DNA of 64,000 nucleotides from Nonomuraea rhodomycinica (GTDB taxonomy: Bacteria > Actinomycetota > Actinomycetes > Streptosporangiales > Streptosporangiaceae), in assembly GCF_013363995.1 (NCBI RefSeq), contig NZ_JABWGO010000010.1, positions 309,005 through 373,004 on the forward strand, given 5' to 3'. The notes beneath the pieces are model-generated. The model was not told the DNA's origin. It was given only the letters and a program-made list of their open reading frames with translations, and made no database searches. A program made the position numbers and the translations under genes. Positions 59,803 to 64,000 of this stretch are shown in pieces (position 1 is the stretch's first letter; the number at the start of each line of letters is the position of its first letter).

Positions 59803-60369
59803 TTGGAAGCTTTCTGGATCAGTCTCGCCGTCATCTTCGTGGCGGAGCTGGGCGACAAGAGCCAGCTCATGGCGATGACGTTCGCCACCCGTTTCAAGCC
59901 CTGGCCGGTGCTGGCCGGCATCACGCTGGCCACGGCCGTCGTCCACCTCGTCAGCGTGGCCGTCGGCCGGCTGGTGGGCGAGGTGCTGCCGCTCACGGCC
60001 ATCTCGATCGTGGCCGGGATCGCGTTCCTCGGCTTCGCCCTGTGGACCCTCAGGGGCGACGAGCTGACCGAGGAGGAGTCGAGCAGGGCGCAGCGCACCA
60101 CCCGCAACGCGATCATCGCCGTCACCGTCGCGTTCTTCCTCAGCGAGCTGGGCGACAAGACCATGCTGGCCACGATCACGCTGGCCACGCAGCACGGCTG
60201 GCTGGGCACCTGGATCGGCTCCACCGTGGGCATGGTCGCCGCCGACGCGCTGGCCATCGTGGTGGGCCGCATGCTGGGCAAGCACCTGCCGGAGAAGGCC
60301 ATCAAGTACGGCGCCGCCGCCGCGTTCGCGGTGTTCGGCGTCATCCTCCTGGTCGAGCCGTTCGTCTGA
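59803..60369 (+). CDS. TMEM165/GDT1-family manganese exporter
   Basis: The 188-residue protein has six helices in two inverted halves with paired signatures AELGDKSQLMAMTFA and SELGDKTMLATITLA. Family members move Mn2+ (or Ca2+) against protons. TTG at 59803 is chosen because GAGGA is upstream and the in-frame ATG at 59746 adds a non-conserved leader. The Mn riboswitch upstream supports manganese export. Confidence 0.9.
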   Translation: MEAFWISLAVIFVAELGDKSQLMAMTFATRFKPWPVLAGITLATAVVHLVSVAVGRLVGEVLPLTAISIVAGIAFLGFALWTLRGDELTEEESSRAQRTTRNAIIAVTVAFFLSELGDKTMLATITLATQHGWLGTWIGSTVGMVAADALAIVVGRMLGKHLPEKAIKYGAAAAFAVFGVILLVEPFV

Positions 60370-60388
60370 CGGCCCGGCCCCGCGGCGG

Positions 60389-63259
60389 CTAGCGCGACAG
60401 CAGCGAGAGGCGGTGGGCCGCGGCGGCGGCCTCCCCGCGGGTCGTGACCCCCAGCTTGGCCAGGATGTTCGACACGTGGACGCTGACGGTCTTGGCCGAG
60501 ATGAACAGCTCCTTGGCGATGTCGCGGTTGGTGTGCCCGAGGGCGACCAGCCGCAGCACCTCCAGCTCGCGCGGCGTGAGCAGCTCGGGCGCCGCCTGGT
60601 CGGGCTGCGGCGGCGCGCCGACGCGGCGGCCCAGCGTGTCGATCTCCTCCATCAGCGGCGCGGCCCGCAGCCCGGCGGCGAGCGGCCGGGCCAGCGCCAG
60701 CCGCGACGCGGCGCCCTCGCGGTCGCCGGAGCGGGCCGCGATCCCCGCGGCCCGCAGCAGGGCCTTGGCCTGGTTGTGCGGCCGGTTCAGCCGCTCCCAG
60801 GCCGCCGCCGCGGCGTCGAAGTCGCGCGAGTACGACAGCCGGTACGCCTCGGCGACCGGCCCGCTCACCACGAGCCCGGCGGCGATCTCCGCGGCCTGCT
60901 CGCGCACCGCTCGGGCGCGGAGCGGCTCGGTCTCCTCCATCGCGTCGCACACCACGGTCAGCAGGGCGAGCAGCCGCCAGCCGAGCATGGCCTTGGGCGA
61001 CTGGGCGGGACGCGCGAGCGTGCGCTCGGCGACCGCCAGCGCGGCGTCCGGCTCGCCCCGGAGCATGTGCCAGCCGATGCGCAGCCGCATGCTGTTGGTG
61101 ATGTCCTGGACGAAGTCCTCGGGCCGTTCCGCCAGCACGCCCGTCTCGCGCAGGATGCTCTCCACGACGTCCACCTCGCCCCGGCCGATGGCCACGTCGG
61201 CCCGGATCCGCAGCAGGTGGTGGCGGTTGCGCAGCACGGGGCCGAGGTTGAGCGCCCGCTCGACGGTGTCGAGGCATTCGTCCCAGCGGCCGATCGCCTC
61301 CAGCGTCTCGGCGATGTTGTTCAGGGTGAACAGCCCGGACAGCCGGACCCGGCCGTACTTCTTGGCCAGCCGCCAGCCCTCCTCGCCCAGCTCCAGCGCC
61401 TCCTGCCAGCGGCCGAGGTCGTTGAGCGTGTCGACGTTGTTGCCGATCGCGCGGGTGATCACGCGGCCGGAGCCCTCCTCGCGGCCGATCTCCAGCGCGC
61501 GCAGGTTGGTGGCCAGGGTGGCCTCGGTGTCGCCGGCGAGAGAGAGGCCGAGCGCCAGGTTGAGCAGCAGTTCGGCCTCCTGGCACCGGTCGCCGAGCTT
61601 CCTGGCCAGGGCCAGGCCCTCCTCGGCGAGCGCGGTGCCCTCCTCGGTGTCGCCGCGCAGCATGAGGTGCTGCGACATCAGCGTGATGACCTCGACGCGG
61701 GCCAGGTCCGGCTCCGGCACGAGGCTGAGCGCGTGGCGGAGCTGCTCCACCACGTCGGTCTTCTCCTTGTAGACCTTGAGCTGGCCCCAGCGCACGAGGA
61801 GCTTGGCGACCCGGGCCGGCTCGCGCGTCTCGTCCAGCTCGGCCAGCGCCGCCTTGATGAACTTCAGGCCTCGGTCGATGTCGCCGCTGGCGCGCGCGGC
61901 GTCGCTGGCCTTCTCCAGCACCGCCGTGTGGTCGGCGCCGATGCGCTCCGCTGCGCCGGGCACCCGGTCCCACAGCATGAGCACGCGTTCGAGCAGCGGG
62001 ATGGCCTCGGTGTAGGCGAACGCGTGGAACGAGGCGCGGGCCGCCTCCCAGGCGGAGATCAGCGCCCACTCGTCGTCGCGGGCGCCGTACCAGTGGTGGG
62101 CCAGCTCGACCTTGGCCCGGCCGGGCGGCACGAGCGAGCGGTCGCGGGAGATCTCCTCGGCGTAGCGGGCGTGCAGCCGCTGGTGCTCGCCGGGCAGCAG
62201 CTCGTCGTGGACGGCCTCGCGGATGAGGGAGTGGCGGAACAGGTAGGCGCGGCCGTCGGCGATCTGCAGCACGTTGCCGGCGATGGCGGGGCGCAGCGCG
62301 CCCTCCAGCTCCAGGTCGGACAGGCCGCTCACGGCGGCGAGCAGGGCGTGGCCGACGCGGATGCCGCCGGCGGCGGCGATGCGCAGCACCCGCTGCGTCT
62401 CCTCGGGCAGCCGCTCGACCGCGCCGAGGATGAGGTCCTGCATCGAGGACGGGAACGCGGAGTCCGCGCCGCTGTCGAGCAGCGCCTCGACGAACAGCGG
62501 GATGCCCTCGCTGCGGTCGTAGACCTTCTCCACCTTGTGGTACGCGGGCGACCTGCCGAGGATGCCGGCCATCTGCTGGGCCACCTCGTCCTTGGACAGG
62601 CGCGGCAGGTCGAGCCGGAGCACGCCGCCGACCCGCCCCAGCTCGGCCAGCACCGGGCGCAGGGGGTGCTGGCGGTGCAGGTCGTCGGAGCGGTACGTCA
62701 TGACGATGAGCACCTGCGGGCCGCTCAGGTTGCGGCACAGGAACGCGATGAGGTCGCGGCTGGAGCGGTCGGCCCAGTGGATGTCCTCGATGAGCAGGAC
62801 GACCGGGCGGCTCTCGGCCAGGCGCTCCAGGAGCGTGAGGATCTGCTCGAACAGGCGGGCGCGGCCGCTGTCGGTCTCGCCGTCGCCGCTGGGCTCGCCG
62901 AACTCGGGGAGCAGCCGGGCCAGGTCGCGCTCGGCGCCCTCGGGCAGTAACGCGGCCACCCTGGCGCGGCCCTGCTCGCGGACGAGCTGCCGCAGCGCGG
63001 CGGTGAACGGCGCGTACGCCAGGCCCTCGGCCGACAGTTCGACGCAGCCGCCGTACAGGACGAGGGCGCCGTCGCGGGCCGCCTGGTCGGCGAAGCGCTG
63101 AACGAGTCTCGTCTTGCCGACGCCGGCCTCGCCGCCGAGCAGCACGGCCGTCGCGGCGCCGCGACGGGCCTCTTCGAGCGCCTGGGACAGCGACGCCAAC
63201 TCCTCGGCCCGTCCGACGAAGACGGGACTCACCGACCGGCCCAGCATGTCTTCCAGCAT
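60389..63259 (-). CDS. LAL-type LuxR regulator (AAA ATPase plus TPR plus HTH)
   Basis: The 956-residue protein has an N-terminal P-loop ATPase (GGEAGVGKTRLVQRFADQAA near residue 42; Walker B VVLLIEDIHWAD near 155), a long TPR-like helical middle, and a C-terminal LuxR HTH (LLTPRELEVLRLVALGHTNR and then DIAKELFISAKTVSVHVSN). This is the large MalT/LAL architecture; ATP and a ligand control DNA binding. Signal unknown. It converges on the GDT1 gene with 19 bp between stops. Confidence 0.92.
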   Translation of the reverse strand: MLEDMLGRSVSPVFVGRAEELASLSQALEEARRGAATAVLLGGEAGVGKTRLVQRFADQAARDGALVLYGGCVELSAEGLAYAPFTAALRQLVREQGRARVAALLPEGAERDLARLLPEFGEPSGDGETDSGRARLFEQILTLLERLAESRPVVLLIEDIHWADRSSRDLIAFLCRNLSGPQVLIVMTYRSDDLHRQHPLRPVLAELGRVGGVLRLDLPRLSKDEVAQQMAGILGRSPAYHKVEKVYDRSEGIPLFVEALLDSGADSAFPSSMQDLILGAVERLPEETQRVLRIAAAGGIRVGHALLAAVSGLSDLELEGALRPAIAGNVLQIADGRAYLFRHSLIREAVHDELLPGEHQRLHARYAEEISRDRSLVPPGRAKVELAHHWYGARDDEWALISAWEAARASFHAFAYTEAIPLLERVLMLWDRVPGAAERIGADHTAVLEKASDAARASGDIDRGLKFIKAALAELDETREPARVAKLLVRWGQLKVYKEKTDVVEQLRHALSLVPEPDLARVEVITLMSQHLMLRGDTEEGTALAEEGLALARKLGDRCQEAELLLNLALGLSLAGDTEATLATNLRALEIGREEGSGRVITRAIGNNVDTLNDLGRWQEALELGEEGWRLAKKYGRVRLSGLFTLNNIAETLEAIGRWDECLDTVERALNLGPVLRNRHHLLRIRADVAIGRGEVDVVESILRETGVLAERPEDFVQDITNSMRLRIGWHMLRGEPDAALAVAERTLARPAQSPKAMLGWRLLALLTVVCDAMEETEPLRARAVREQAAEIAAGLVVSGPVAEAYRLSYSRDFDAAAAAWERLNRPHNQAKALLRAAGIAARSGDREGAASRLALARPLAAGLRAAPLMEEIDTLGRRVGAPPQPDQAAPELLTPRELEVLRLVALGHTNRDIAKELFISAKTVSVHVSNILAKLGVTTRGEAAAAAHRLSLLSR

Positions 63260-63375
63260 GTCATGCCCTTTGGTGAGCTTTCGCCGTATTTATCGCGGAT
63301 TGTGGACGGCGATGGTTCAGGTAGGCGCAGAGGCCCGGCCGCGAGGGAGGATGCGGCCGGGCTCTCGTGACGTGT

Positions 63376-63522
63376 TCATGAGGAACGGCGCTTGCCGAAG
63401 ACCGAGCGGCGCTCGGACTTGTTGCCCTCCTCCGCCTCGCGTACGCGGCGGTGCTGGGCCGCGGCGGCGCGCAGCTCCCTCGCCTGACTCTTCATGAGCT
63501 GGTAGTCGATCTCGGGGTTCAT
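63376..63522 (-). CDS. Small basic protein, unknown function
   Basis: The 48-residue protein (NPEIDYQLMKSQARELRAAA, then basic KSERRSVFGKRRSS) looks like a short helix followed by a basic tail. AGGAGA lies directly upstream of ATG 63522, which is preferred to the ATG at 63582. No family was recognised. It lies between the LAL gene and the deoC promoter region. Confidence 0.6.
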   Translation of the reverse strand: MNPEIDYQLMKSQARELRAAAAQHRRVREAEEGNKSERRSVFGKRRSS

Positions 63523-63827
63523 GGTGTCTCCTGACTGGACCCTCTTCTTGCTGACACCCTCTACTTTCCGGCTAAGGCCCACCGCGCCACATCGGGCGGA
63601 TGCCCTATCTCCCGTCCGACTTTCGTCCCGGGGTGCCTAGGCCGGGGTCCCCTACCGCCTTAGACCGCCTTAGGCCGCCTTAGGGCAGACCTATCCGCAC
63701 CTCAGAGCCGCCTTACGCCTCCTTGGGACGGCTTCGCCGCGACCCCGCGCGCGGCCGACGGACACGAGGGGAAAGATCCGGTTTGGAGCTGGCCCGCGTG
63801 GTCGGCGATGCTGTGGAGGTGTCAACT
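63523..63827. other. Intergenic stretch before deoC
   Basis: This 305-bp gap holds no gene. It contains the 10-bp direct repeats at 63655-63684 and probably the deoC promoter, though no clear -10/-35 pair was recognised. GGAGG lies about 9 nt before the deoC ATG. Confidence 0.7.
63655..63684 (+). repeat. Three 10-bp direct repeats upstream of deoC
   Basis: CCGCCTTAGA, CCGCCTTAGG and CCGCCTTAGG follow one another at 63655-63664, 63665-63674 and 63675-63684; another CCGCCTTA lies near 63708. The 10-bp period matches one helical turn, so a regulator could bind side by side. Confidence 0.8.
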
Positions 63828-64000
63828 ATGACTACTTCGCTCGCGGACGTGGCCGCTTCCGGCGCGACGCTCAGAGCGTTCCTGCACGGCCTGCCCGGTG
63901 TGGACCGGGTCGGCGCGGACCAGCGGGCGGCGATGCTGGGCACCCGTTCGATCAAGACGACGGCCAAGGCCCGGGCGATCGATCTGGCCATCTCGATGGT
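63828..64000 (+). CDS. deoC: Deoxyribose-phosphate aldolase (partial)
   Basis: The first 57 residues (TTSLADVAASGATLRAFLHG, later LGTRSIKTTAKARAIDLAI) match the N-terminus of actinobacterial deoxyribose-phosphate aldolase, which splits deoxyribose 5-phosphate into glyceraldehyde 3-phosphate and acetaldehyde. The catalytic lysine lies beyond the window. ATG at 63828 follows GGAGG. The ten-bp repeats upstream may regulate it. Confidence 0.8.
   Translation, partial: MTTSLADVAASGATLRAFLHGLPGVDRVGADQRAAMLGTRSIKTTAKARAIDLAISM

Overview
The window is a GC-rich actinomycete chromosome segment. Codon use, leaderless-looking starts, SARP, LAL and ECF regulators, and the rpmG - MaoC - MaoC - murB order all point to Actinomycetia. 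Protein style suggests Streptosporangiaceae (Nonomuraea-like); that family assignment is inference. No insertion sequence, phage gene or CRISPR array was seen. The DNA is a mosaic of a conserved core block on the right and a patchwork of accessory modules with several decayed genes on the left.

Layout. (1) 0-9.8 kb: an M14 carboxypeptidase diverges from its TetR regulator across a dyad. Next come an acetyltransferase remnant and an N-acylamino-acid-racemase-like enolase-superfamily gene whose active site looks damaged, a CPBP protease, a LuxR remnant, a RibD/DHFR-like reductase, a decayed aminoglycoside phosphotransferase, a membrane Ser/Thr kinase and small genes. (2) 9.8-19 kb: a large zinc-ribbon membrane protein split by one in-frame TGA, two tandem secreted repeat proteins, a nucleotidyltransferase-like gene, an ECF sigma factor with a membrane partner, an SDR, and a second ECF sigma factor followed by a peroxiredoxin. 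(3) 19.1-22.8 kb: a molybdate uptake operon (HTH-TOBE regulator, modA, modB, modC) facing a small orphan molybdopterin-domain protein. (4) 23-25.5 kb: a translationally coupled pair, a von Willebrand A / alpha-solenoid protein and an ARPP-like protein. This is my best candidate for a poorly described system. (5) 25.5-36.5 kb: small membrane and hypothetical genes, a SARP regulator with an 18-bp repeat array, a LuxR regulator, a two-domain peptidoglycan hydrolase and a NUDIX enzyme.

(6) 36.6-46.1 kb: a carbohydrate-use locus. A LacI regulator diverges from a class V aminotransferase. Downstream are an ABC sugar importer (binding protein plus two permeases), a GH36-like glycosidase, a second LacI and an (alpha/alpha)6-type glycosidase. 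Matching palindromic operators lie before the aminotransferase and before the importer, and the two LacI proteins have nearly identical recognition helices, so the locus looks like one regulon. No ATPase is encoded here, so a shared MsiK-type ATPase is presumably used. (7) 46.2-51 kb: a cation/proton antiporter, a DrrAB-like exporter, a GH25 lysozyme and an NlpC/P60 protein.

(8) 51.3-64 kb: the conserved block. It has tRNA-Thr(GGT), a CAT tRNA, a hypothetical gene and a huge WD40 Ser/Thr kinase, then tRNA-Met, rpmG, two MaoC dehydratases (HadA/HadB-like), a glycosyltransferase-like gene, murB, a yybP-ykoY manganese riboswitch driving a TMEM165/GDT1 manganese exporter, a LAL-type LuxR regulator, and the start of deoC. 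The kinase segment separates tRNA-Thr from tRNA-Met and rpmG, which are adjacent in many actinobacteria.
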